Shown here: piece by piece, positions 9,999 to 19,799 of the stretch
Position numbering within the stretch: position 1 is the stretch's first letter
Layout of the letters: every line of letters starts with the position of its first letter
From: Vitrella brassicaformis
Taxonomy: Eukaryota > Sar > Vitrellaceae
Assembly (NCBI GenBank): GCA_001179505.1
Contig: CDMY01000525.1
Location: 13,924-57,456, forward strand
Reading direction: 5' to 3'
Length of the DNA stretch: 43,533 nucleotides
Notes under the pieces: model-generated
What the model was told of the DNA's origin: nothing
Databases searched by the model: none
What the model saw: the letters and a program-made list of their open reading frames with translations, nothing else
Program-made: the position numbers and the translations under genes

Positions 9999-12815
9999 AC
10001 TCACACACACTTAACGCTAATTCCTCCCCCACCCACCCCCCTGGCTGTGTTCACACTTCACACTCAGCAGCGTGCATGGCGTGACCTTTTTTATGTGTCG
10101 GTCGACCGGCTGTGATTTCGTGTGGCTTGGCTTGGCTTGGCTTGGCTTGGCGTGATGTGGTGTGTTGTGTTGTGTTGTGTTATGTGATGGGCTTGCGTGT
10201 GGTGCGCGCAAGAGGGAGCCAGCGAATGGATATCTCTGTTGATGATGGTGTGGATGGATGGATGGATGGTATTTCTTACTATCCAATGCGGTCAGTGTTG
10301 CGGCAACAATACAATGAGAGAGCGTGGGTGTGTGTCGCGCTTGATCGCCAGACTGGACGAAAGAGAGGAGGGACATGCCCGTGCCGTTTGGTGGGCGCGC
10401 GGCGTGCTTAGTGGGAGGAGATGGAGGTGGAGGTGGACATACACACCGATCGATATGGTATGGCTGCTGGATTGACTGCGGCTGGCTTTTTCTGCTGGGT
10501 GTCGTGTGTGCTGTATGATAGCTATGTACCATGGAATGCGTTATGCGTTATCACACACTGACGACTGACGAGTGGATGGATGGATGGATTGAAGCAAGGG
10601 GAGGGGACAACTGGCTGCGTGTCTGCATCACATCAGGGGATTTACTGATTGCTTTGCTAACTCACCCACCCCCCGCCTCACAAGTGCGTACATACCTACG
10701 TACACACATGGACGAGGCTGCCTGCGTGACTGACTGCCTATCTTCCTTGCATGCCATGCCCGATTGATTTGTTGTATCATCTGCCTTCGCCGCTGACTGA
10801 CTGATGGCTGGATGTCGTCTTGGTCTGTGTGTGCTTTGCTCGCGTAGGGTACCGTGACGTGTGTCTCGTCGGCCGCCATATCGCTGCCGCGGACATCCAT
10901 CACGGCACCCGTGGCTCGAGCAATGCACGCAGGACCAAAGGCAAGAATGGCAATCCCGATACACGAAAGTCCTGTTTGTCGAGCCTGGGCATCGATGGCC
11001 TGGTGGTTGCCCCTTGACAAGGGCTTTCGTCAGCCCATCGATGAGGCCGGCGGAACACAGGGGCTTTCATGAATCGGAATGAGGGGCGGGACATACATGC
11101 CATTGGGCCTGCTAGTGGATATTTTCAATCGGTCTGACGGGGCTGTTTGTGAGGAGGTTCATCCGTCCATGGCGTGTGGTGTATGCCGTGCCGGTGCGTG
11201 TCTGCCTAGTGTGTGTGTGGTTCTGTGTGGCTCCCTCTTGTTGTGGTTGGGAGTGAGTGGCTGACCAGGGGATGCCCGCGTCCTCTTGCGCATTGTCATC
11301 AGTCCATCCATCGATCGGCAGAAAGCGAGGACAGGTCCCCCTGCCACGTCATGCCTTGCCTTGCCGTGTTGTGCTGCGTTGTGCTGAGTCGCCTGCGTGT
11401 AGGGATGTGTGGTGGTCGATACAATGAACGGCACATATGTATGTAGCAAAGGAGACTGGTGCGCGCTCCCTCACCCCCTCACTCACTGGCTGCCTGGCTG
11501 ATTTGTTATACATACACAACGGATACCGGACCGGATTTGTCGTCCCTGCATGGATGCCGTCCGTTCTCACTGCCTGGCCGTCTCTGTCGGACTACTGGAT
11601 GACTGGATTTCTTCTATACGGGTGCGCACCGTCTCTTGCATTCTCGATCGGCCGGGTGTGTGTCGTGTGTGTGTAGTGGAATTTTTAGCATGACACCATA
11701 CCATAACACCATCGTCGTTGGCGTGTTGGTTGGGTCTGGTGCGTGGTGGGCGGGGAATTCGGTCGTTCATTTGGATAGAGGAGGTGGGCATGTTTCTACC
11801 TTCCTGTCACGTGCAATCCTTCCGTGTCGCGCTCTCGGGTCGGTGGGGGGTGGCAGCAGAAGCGTGCAGCATCACACAACGGTGTGGCACGACTCTACTT
11901 GTCTCTCTCAGGACCCATGAGTGCGAGGCAGGGTGGACGCGCACAGACAGGTGTGGTGTGGTGGCGAAAGGGTCATTCACCACGAAGCCGAGCCAACTAG
12001 CAAGGCCCGTACGTGGCGCGCTGTGTCGATCACTGTATAGATCAACCTGTGAGGATAAGGGAGGTCCTCCAAGAGAAGAGAGGAGGGAGACAGACAGACC
12101 CATTCACACAATGGAGGGATGGATGGATGACACTGCTTGCCTGTCTGGTCGTCTTTGTCTGTCTGTCTGTCTGTCTGTGTCAACAGCTGTTCTTTTTGAC
12201 TTTTTCTTCTTTTTACTAACGCTTCGACGAGAGAGGGAGGGGGGAGGGGAGAGGACCGACGCGGTTATATATACACTATACATTCATATGTATATATTCT
12301 TACTTTCCACTACGTCTTCTCCTTCGCCATTTGTTGTCTTCCCGTCGTGTTACGCCTGGTGTGGTTCGTCTGTATGTCTGTCGAGTGGTCGATTGGTCGG
12401 ACTCAGTGCGCACATTTTTGCTTGGTTGTTGCTGGTTGCTGTGTTGCTGCTCTGGCTGGTCGGCTGGCTGGCTGCTGGATTGTTCTTAGAGAATGGACGA
12501 AGCTTGACACCCCACAATGAGACGAGCAGCTGGTGGCGTGCTGTGGTGGAGTAGAGAGACGACACAGAAGCAACAAGGGAATGGCCTGGACGGATGCGTG
12601 AGAGACATTTTTACTGGCCAATGAATGAACGAACGAAGGAGCGATCCGAGAGCAATTATCCATGTGTACACACACATGCTCCTACATATACACATGTATA
12701 CATATGCACATACACATACGCACATACGCACAACCAATCAATCACTCGCTCATCCGTCGCTTGTGTTGATTGACTGCCTGGAATTCGGTGACACTGCTTT
12801 GGTCGTTCGGTCATC
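9999..12815. other. 2.8-kb gene-poor, microsatellite-rich region
   Basis: No gene is recognised on either strand. Open frames of 60-280 codons exist (for example 11718-12554 on +), but they translate to low-complexity Cys/Val/Trp- or Ser/His-rich strings produced by TG, GGCTT and GGAT repeats. Visible content: GGCTT repeats (10126-10150), GTGTT repeats (10162-10180), GGAT runs (10249-10269 and 10573-10590), a higher-complexity island at about 10847-11075, an AT-rich patch (12265-12300) and ATAC/ACAT-rich DNA (12660-12730) just ahead of the next gene. It may hold long UTRs or a non-coding RNA. Confidence 0.4.
10126..10150. repeat. GGCTT pentanucleotide microsatellite
   Basis: Consecutive GGCTT units, followed closely by a GTGTT run (about 10162-10180). 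This is the same class of pentanucleotide repeat, on the opposite strand sense, as the CCTTG run in the ICL intron. Confidence 0.7.
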
Positions 12816-14783
12816 ATGCCAGGCGTTCCTGCGAAGGATGACGTCGAGGGCGCCGAGGAGACTCTGCTCTTCCTTCTCCCGGCTGAGGGCAAGGAGGACA
12901 GAATGCTAGACGTATGCAACACAAACACAGAGACACACAACCAGAGAGAGGCATTCGTTCACTGTGGTTGTCTCCGTCTGTCTGCCTCTGTGTGTGTGTG
13001 TGTGTGTGTCTGTCTCATTCTGCCGCTGACTGACAATCAGCTGCCGTACGAGCGCAAGAACGGCTTCCCGTTCAATCTTGCGGTTGTGAGTTTGGGCAGC
13101 GTGCTGACGCTGGTGTTCTTCATGTTCGAGGCGTTGTGGCTGGCCATTCTCATCAACGAGCGGCCCAACTGCCGACTCTCGGCCGTCCCAGCCCTCTGCC
13201 ACACCTGCACGTATGGACGGACACTCAGACGGACGGAGACACACAGCAGCTCATCATTGTGTCTGTGTGTGTCTGTGTTGTCAGTCTGGTGTTCTTCACG
13301 ACGCCCCTCATCGCCGCGGCAGCCGCACTCTTCGTCGGTCAGACTCAACGACACGACCCACACAATCACACACACCATTCGCCCCTCTCTCTCTCTGTGT
13401 GTGGTGTGGTGTGCAGCTCAGCGGGCGTTTCTGATGAATCGGCTCTTCTACGAGTTGCTGCGCCGCAAAGCCGTCCTCATCGTCAGCAAAGGTAAAGGCA
13501 GGCACAGACAGACAGACAGACAGCCGTCAACACAGGTATCTCTCCCTGTGTGTGTGTGTGATTGTCAGTTCAAGCGATGGCCGATCCGCTGGTGCTGTTG
13601 GTGGTGCTGCCGCTGATTCTGTCGATCGGCATGTTCATCTTCATCGACGACCCACTCACAACCATAGGTCAGCCAGCCAGCCACCTGACCACACCTCACT
13701 CCAACCACACCTCTCTCTGTGTGTGTCTGTGTGTCTGTGTGCCTGCAGCCTTCGTGCCGTATTACATTCCCTTCGCCGCATTCCTGGGCGCCTACTTCCA
13801 GCGTGAGCAGCCAACCGACACACACACAGACATGGGCAGATGATCCACACGTGTATCTGTGTGTTGTGTGTGTGTGTCAGAGATGAACGTGGCTGAGTAC
13901 GGTGAGATCTTCACGCTGGCCGAGTTCATGTCGAGCGGCGAGCCGGCCATGAGCTACCTGAGCGGCTGCACGACCATCAAGGAGGCCGCACTCCGCGACG
14001 CCGTGCCGTGGGCCGACCAGCAACTCGCCGACAAGGAAGACTACACACTCAACGACAAACTGGACGTACACACAGAGGAGAGGACACACTGACTGCCGTG
14101 GCTCACTCACTAACTCACTCTTTTGTCTGTGTGTGATGCGCAGAAGTTGCAGGAGCGATGTGCGTGGTTCAAGGACAACAAGGAGGACGCGTGGGCTGCC
14201 CGCAACCAACGGTCAGTGTGGATGCATCACACACACACACACACACCAACACCAGGTCCATCTGTGAGTGTGTGTGCCGTCTGCTGCCCAGGCTGGGGAC
14301 CTTCGTTGGTGTGGTGATGAACTACTTGGCCTTCCCCGGCTCCATCCTGCTGGACCGCAAGTTCCTGCAGACGGACGCCCGCGCCACGCGCTTCATGGGC
14401 TGGTCAGACACACAGACACACACAGAGCCACACACATATGGATGTTTGTGTGTGTCGATCTGATAGGAACCAGGTGTATCGCGTGCTGATGTGTGTGGTC
14501 GGCGCCCTCCTGCTCGCCGCCGCCATTGCACTCATCCGCGTCGAGGTACCGACAGAGAGACAGAGGTGGCATGCCATAAGTGTGTGTGTGTGTCTCGTGT
14601 GTGTCAGTTGTCGTCAAGTCCGTCGGTGAGCGGCCGGTACCTGCAGTCGATCCTCGCCGGACACCTCCAGTGAGCTGCAGCCGCACACACCACACAGATG
14701 GATGGATGGACACTGTGTGTGTGTGTGTGTTGGTCAGCCACGTGGGTGCCAAGGTCCCCGAGCTGGAGGGCGGAGACTTCTGA
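12816..14783 (+). CDS. Unknown multi-pass membrane protein, 12 exons
   Basis: I do not recognise the family. The spliced protein starts MPGVPAKDDVEGAEE, a short acidic cytosolic-looking head, and has about six hydrophobic segments: VVSLGSVLTLVFFMFEALW, LVFFTTPLIAAAAALFV, LVLLVVLPLILSIGMFIFI, FVPYYIPFAAFLGAYF, FVGVVMNYLAFPGSILL and VLMCVVGALLLAAAIALI. Between segments four and five lies a soluble stretch rich in acidic residues (NVAEYGEIFTLAEF...ADKEDYTLNDKL). A basic loop AFLMNRLFYELLRRKAVLI follows segment two. It ends HVGAKVPELEGGDF. No signal peptide, no catalytic motif. Exons are small (30-190 nt) with TG-rich acceptors. A degraded inverted copy of exons 2-4 and 12 lies at 28025-28673. 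Confidence 0.72.
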
Positions 14784-15573
14784 GACCAACACGGCAACCA
14801 ACACGACCAACTGACGACACCAATGAGCAGACTGACTGACGCACTGACACACTGACACACTGACTGACGAATGGACACGCAGAGACATGAATGAACCAAC
14901 CACAGTGATGTACATATTGTGCATCTCCAGTTGTGTTGTTAGCGCGTGCACCTCACAGTGACTAGCAGCTGTGTGTATGTCTGTCTATGTGATTGAGAGC
15001 TTTGGGTGCCATTTATTTTTCGAGGCTGTCCGTTGATTCGTTTGCGCGAGTCAGGACGTCAGTCACATCCATCACATATGTCTTGTCTCACCCACAAGCC
15101 TCACACACCCCACCCACCGGCACCAGCGCCCACCACTGCAGACAGGCCCCTTCCAGCCACTTATCATATCAGGGGACGGCAGGAGGAGGCAAAACACAGC
15201 TATGGGCTGACTGCGGTGTAAGGAAGGTGGCATCGAATGCACATTGCATGCACATTGCATGAGAAGAGAAGAAGACGATGATCATTGTGTTGTGCCAGAT
15301 CTATGGTGCATCGCCACAATGCCTGGAATGCATTCATGAGCTCGTGTAATGTAACGGACCTTCCTGCTCTCGCCGTGAGAGGGGGTTGCGGATGACCTTC
15401 ATCGCAAGCAACAACTCCATTGCAATGGACTTTCGATGGCTGGCAGCTCCTCGGCTGATCTGGAGCTGCTGCTGCTGCTGTAACGGTTTCGCCGACACGC
15501 TCAGGTCGCAGATCCCTTGGGCCCCAGAATCTACCGGAATCGGCCCCTCAGGGAAGAGAGGATAGAGAACGAC
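14784..15573. other. Intergenic region between membrane protein and alpha/beta hydrolase
   Basis: No gene is recognised. The first 110 bp, the 3' flank of the membrane-protein gene, recur in inverted form at about 28025-28140. A short tandem CACATTGCATG pair sits near 15240-15261. The right end is the leader of the hydrolase. Confidence 0.4.
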
Positions 15574-17077
15574 ATGAGGATTCTCTATCTCCACGGCATG
15601 GAGGTTTGTACATATGATCTGCCTCAGCTGATGCACTGCACCAGTATCACAATTCATGGATGCATTCTCTTTCCTTGTCCTTAGGATGGTCCCAGCGGCA
15701 GAAGGCCAACTCTCCTCCGGCAGCTGGGCTATGATGTGGACGCGCCTGATCTGGGACTGAGCCGTTTCTTCGATCTCAAGCGCTGCCGCACGCTGCAGGT
15801 GACGGCGGTGTTGCTGGCGGTGTCGTTCATCGGGGTCGTGGCGTCCACGTGGACCCTCTCCTTGCGACTGAAGCTCACCGTCTACCGGGCATATGTGTGG
15901 ATGGTATGGTGGTCCTGCCAGCGAGTGAGCGCTTTTCTGGTGCGGTCCATGGTGTCGGCTGCCACTCGCATCGCCCAGGAGACCTTCCAAACGCACCAGC
16001 ACGACGTCATCATCGCCAGCTCGTTTGGTAGGAGCGTCAACGGACGTGGGACTGTGATGAGATGGGGAGTCGGCATTGATTTTGCTCTTGTTGAATGCTC
16101 AGGTGGCGCGGTGCTGCTGTACGGCAAAGCTGCTGGATGCTTCGCGGGCAGTGCCAACATTCTCTTCTCCCCATCTCAGGGCGTCGTGGGCCCCCTCCTC
16201 CACTCGAGCGCAGCAGACATGATAGGTACGCGAAAGGCACTGCACGGCCGCGGCTCGGCACGCGCAAGGAAGTCAGGTGTGAGCGTGTACAGTGTATGTA
16301 TGTATGGGTGGTTTCGTGCCGTGCAGGCCTCCCGCCCTCAGAGGGTACCCTCGTCGTGCACGCATCGAAAGACGAAACCGTCCCTGTGGAACACTCACTC
16401 AAGTCAGCAGCAAACCTTCACCAATCGCATCGCATCCCTCGCCCCACGCCCCTCTCCATCTGTTCGTGTGGGTGTGTGGTGTGTGTGATTCCCAGGTTGA
16501 TAACGTCCATGGAGGAGTCTTGCCGTCGCATCGAGATCTGCAAGCTGTCCAGCGAGTCAGCAGGGGACCCCACAGCCCCACCGGGTGCTGTCAGCGACGA
16601 TAGGGCGGGTGCCAAGGGCAGAGAGGACGGCGCCGAGCTGCATCAAGGTGGAGGCGGTGCCAAGAGGGACGCGTCGGGTGTGCCTTACGACGAGTATGAG
16701 ATAGTTGACGCGAGCGCGCCGCCGAGGGAGGGGGTGGTCGCCAGGCTGGAGATGGTTACACACGACGGCCACTCACTACGACACACGGTAGGCAGGAAGG
16801 CGAACCGACGACAAAGAGAAAAGACCCATTTGATTGATGCGTGCGTGTGTGTGTGTGTGTGTGTGTCCAGTACACGCCCGACAACATCCTGTTGTGGCTG
16901 TCGACAGTGCGGCACCTCCATTGCAATGCGCTGGGCCTCACCGACACCAGTGGGCCGCAGCGGACGGCCACCGCGTCACGGACCACCACCACAGAGGTGA
17001 CCGATAGCCAGGAGGGCGGCGAGCAGCGTACGGGCCAAAGCTTGCTGCGGCATAGGAGGAGGGGGAAAGGAGCTTAG
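15574..17077 (+). CDS. Alpha/beta hydrolase (YqiA/UPF0227-like) with internal membrane segment, 6 exons
   Basis: Exons 15574-15603, 15685-16027, 16103-16225, 16327-16402, 16496-16787 and 16871-17077 give 1071 nt, 356 residues. The short first exon supplies MRILYLHGME, continuing after splicing into DGPSGRRPTLLRQLGYDVDAPDL: the classic strand-HG-loop start of small esterases. The nucleophile elbow is IIASSFGGAVLLYG (Ser in A-S-S-F-G, formed across a splice), the acid is in VVHASKDETVPVEHS, and the His is in DGHSLRH. A hydrophobic helix VTAVLLAVSFIGVVAS follows beta-strand 2, so the enzyme may be membrane-anchored through its cap. A Gly/Asp/Glu-rich insert (about residues 210-265) separates the acid from the His. 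The tail after about 300 is polar and basic. Substrate unknown; an ester or acyl-thioester is plausible. Confidence 0.82.
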
Positions 17078-17467
17078 GGAGGGAGCAATACAGACCAATA
17101 GAGAGATAGATGGTTCGGGACGCGGCAGCAGGCAGAGTTCTGTGCGAGCCCCGACAATCACATGCCTGTGGGCGGGTGGGTGGGTGTGTGAATAGATAGA
17201 TGCTACCTATTTGTCTGCATGGTGAGATGTGTGCACCTGCCATTCCCACTTCAGCCAGACGCGAATTTATGGCTACTGTGAAACCTTTAGCCAACGAGGA
17301 ACCGCCGACCACGCGCCGCGTGCGTCATGGATGCAGGTGGGACGATGCTATCAAGATTGGCAGGTCCCTTGCTATCGGTGCGCTTCAACTCTCTTTCTTT
17401 GCCTGCAGGTGGCGAGTGCGAAGGTGAGTAACCCTCGAGCGAGGACCCAAGATCAGGCTTGGAGGCC
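17078..17467. other. Short intergenic stretch with a possible upstream exon
   Basis: A possible in-phase mini-exon (about 17410-17424, coding VASAK) sits between a CAG acceptor and a GTGAGT donor ahead of the next gene, which suggests that gene may begin upstream, perhaps within 17229-17330. I could not fix a start, and joining to the hydrolase gene is not excluded. Confidence 0.3.
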
Positions 17468-18007
17468 ATGGAGGGTTACTCCACGGAGGGCCTGCGAACC
17501 GTGAGAGACCTCAAGATGCTGCTCCTCGACGGCACTGGAGCCATCTGGTAGGCAGCTGCCTGTCAGTGACTGACTCATATCATCATGGGATGCGGTGTGT
17601 ACGGACGTACTGTATGTGTCTTGTGTACGTGTCTTGATTCCCCTTGTCAGGTGGGGCACGGAGCTGACTGATGTGGTCTTCGTCGGTCACGAGGACGCGC
17701 AGGACAGCCAGACCATTGCCGAGGTGTTTGGCGCACAGGGGAGCTCCAAAGACCCTTTCAACCCTATCGTCATCAAGCAGATGGCGCCATGGCCCACTGA
17801 CGCTGCCTATCAGGCTGCCATGGCCACCACCACACCGTCTAACGCCCAGACAAGTGAGACGGATATGAGATGTATTGTATGCATATCGCCCCCTCTTGGC
17901 TGTTTTCATTGCTTGGTTCAGATGCCGATACCATGAATCAAGAGGGGCCGCTCAGACGTGCCTTCCACCGCGTCGCACGCGTGTTCGCACCCAACCAAAA
18001 CGACTGA
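17468..18007 (+). CDS. Small unknown protein, 3 exons (5' end uncertain)
   Basis: Exons 17468-17547, 17651-17853 and 17922-18007 keep frame through both introns and give 369 nt, 122 residues. The protein begins MEGYSTEGLRTVRDLKMLL, continues WWGTELTDVVFVGHEDAQDS and ends RAFHRVARVFAPNQND. I recognise no family and no signal peptide or membrane helix. A CAG acceptor lies 15 nt upstream of the chosen Met and a candidate mini-exon further up, so this may be the 3' part of a longer gene. The stop lies only 22 nt before the next start. Confidence 0.5.
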
Positions 18008-18029
18008 CCGACTGACTGACTGACTCAAG

Positions 18030-18500
18030 ATGGTGTCTATCATGTCCTCGCGCCCGGCCGTCTCGCATCTGATGCAGTCGATGTTTCCCATTCGCACGGC
18101 TGTCCGGCATCTCTCAACTGGATCGTCGTCAGCAGCTCTGCAGCTGGTGGCCATGCATTTCCATCACATCTACAACGCACGAAAGAAGGACGCCATCACG
18201 TCACTGGCAGATGAGCACGGCTTGACAGGCGTCTATCTCTTCGGCAAGCCGGGGCGCGTCATTATCGAGGGCGAAGAGGCGCGTGTGCAGCAGTGGGTGA
18301 GAGAGATCAAGCAGCTGAGGTGGCAGCAGGCCGTGATGAGGGTCAGGGTTGCCATCACTCGTCGGCATTTCGGCGACTTTGGTGAGGCTGACAGCGAGCG
18401 GGACTTGGCTAGACGGATGGAGAGTGCGGGCTTGGCGGACATCTATCAGTGCTTCCATGATCTCGATGCGATTACTGCTGTTGAATCGAGGACATGTTGA
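18030..18500 (+). CDS. DUF1115 / RWDD2-3-like protein, single exon
   Basis: An intron-less frame of 156 residues. Residues about 42-100 match the C-terminal domain of RWDD2/RWDD3 proteins (DUF1115): FHHIYNARKKDAITSLADE, then LTGVYLFGKPGRVIIEGEE and WVREIKQLRWQQ. The usual N-terminal RWD domain is missing and is replaced by about 40 residues with Arg, Ser and hydrophobics (MFPIRTAVRHLSTGSSS), which could be a mitochondrial presequence. It is unusual here for having no intron. Function in the family is poorly defined; RWD domains usually bind proteins, for example in ubiquitin or SUMO pathways. Confidence 0.75.
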   Translation: MVSIMSSRPAVSHLMQSMFPIRTAVRHLSTGSSSAALQLVAMHFHHIYNARKKDAITSLADEHGLTGVYLFGKPGRVIIEGEEARVQQWVREIKQLRWQQAVMRVRVAITRRHFGDFGEADSERDLARRMESAGLADIYQCFHDLDAITAVESRTC

Positions 18501-18656
18501 CAACACGAGAGACCATGACAATGTCGGCACGCAGCAAGCAGACAGCAACGTGCAGCCATGCAACAGTCAGCCGCGTCAAAAACTCGGCAGCAGCGTTCCT
18601 CCCACCCCTACTAGCACATCCAATGAATGCCCCAGTGACCGGCCGCTCCCTCCTGC

Positions 18657-18986
18657 CTAGAAATGTGCCAGCACGCTCTCCCACTGGTCCGTGTGTGCGG
18701 TGCCCTTGTTGATGACGCTCAACAAAGCCGGGTTCTCGAGGGCCGCTGCAACACGCTCTGCACAGCAACAACAGCCAGGCAGAGGCAGGCAACCCTCAGC
18801 CACTTTGTATCTATGTGGATCAATCAGATGAGCGGATTACCTTTGTCGTTGAGTTGCTTGTTGATGGCGTCCTCTGTGTTGTGGCTGCCTGGGAAGATCG
18901 ACACGTCCACTTTGAACCGGTCGGGTACGCACCGGAGCAACTTGACTCGAAGCATCAGCCCGATCAACATGGCCTGCATGCACACC

Positions 18987-19017
<31 letters not shown>

Positions 19018-19655
19018 GCGCGTCCAGACTGTCAATTTGCGCGGTGGCACTGGCGTGTGTCTCTGTGTTGCCTGCCCCTACCCACCTGTGAGCAGTGTGG
19101 TATGGTTGGTGTGAACTGGACAGAGATGTGCTGCTCGTCGTTGTCGACCTTGATGTGATCCATCTGCACCACACGCAGCTGCTCCAGTGTGTGCGGGTGC
19201 TCGGGGTCATTCAAGTGACGAAGCAACTCAAACACCTCCTGCACTCAAGACACCAAACGTGTGCCAACCAGCACACCACAGCCGCATCAATCATCATGTC
19301 CCTTTTCTCACCTCATCATCAAAGTCATCATACGGCGCAGTAGACGAGTCGCCGCTCACGCTGCCAACTGTTGTGGCGCGATGGCCATCGTCGGCACTGC
19401 CCTGCCCACTGGACGCCTCGTTCAGCAGGTTGAGGAAGGTTGCGAGGGAGAGGGATGTCAGGTCCTTGCTGGATGGCGTCGCGCCCGACGCACTGCTGGA
19501 GTAGACTGTCGGATTGGGGTTGTCCGCCACGAACTCACCGTTGGTCGCCTGCACACACACACAGCAACCACAGGAACAGGAGATATACATGTAGCTGATC
19601 AACTGGGCCCTTCCGCAGGCTCTGTGGTGATGTGGAGATGCCCGAAGCTCACCAT
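18657..19655 (-). CDS. CIAO2B: CIAO2/MIP18 (FAM96) cytosolic Fe-S assembly protein, 5 exons
   Basis: This MIP18-family protein is part of the CIA targeting complex (with CIAO1 and MMS19 in other eukaryotes) that hands Fe-S clusters to cytosolic and nuclear apoproteins. Exons 19655-19653, 19548-19312, 19238-19086, 18973-18841 and 18757-18657 total 627 nt, 208 residues. Conserved blocks: [42 protein letters not shown] (with the conserved functional Cys), [21 protein letters not shown] and [13 protein letters not shown]. The first coding exon holds only the ATG, directly followed by a GT donor; this is the only start that leads into [13 protein letters not shown] in frame. The N-terminal 70 residues are Ser/Thr-rich and longer than in animals. 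It is divergent from the ABCB gene, 144 bp away. Confidence 0.93.
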
Positions 19656-19799
19656 TTCCGTCCAAAAGGTTGCAAAACTTCAGCAGTGGCGGTTTCTGTC
19701 GGCACTAACTCATCTGCGAGCTAGGCTTCCAGAGGGGGGAGGACGAAGAAAGAAATGGCGTCGAAATAGGGTGAGGCTGGGCAGCATTCATAATACGCA
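19656..19799. promoter_or_regulatory. Shared divergent promoter region (CIAO2 / ABCB)
   Basis: 144 bp separate the divergent start codons. No classical core element is obvious. The geometry implies overlapping promoters for an Fe-S assembly factor and a mitochondrial ABC half transporter. Confidence 0.4.

Noticed and set aside
11718-12554. 278-codon open frame on +
   Set aside because: Translation is low-complexity and follows TG, CTGT and GAGG repeats; no plausible domain, no introns although neighbours all have them.
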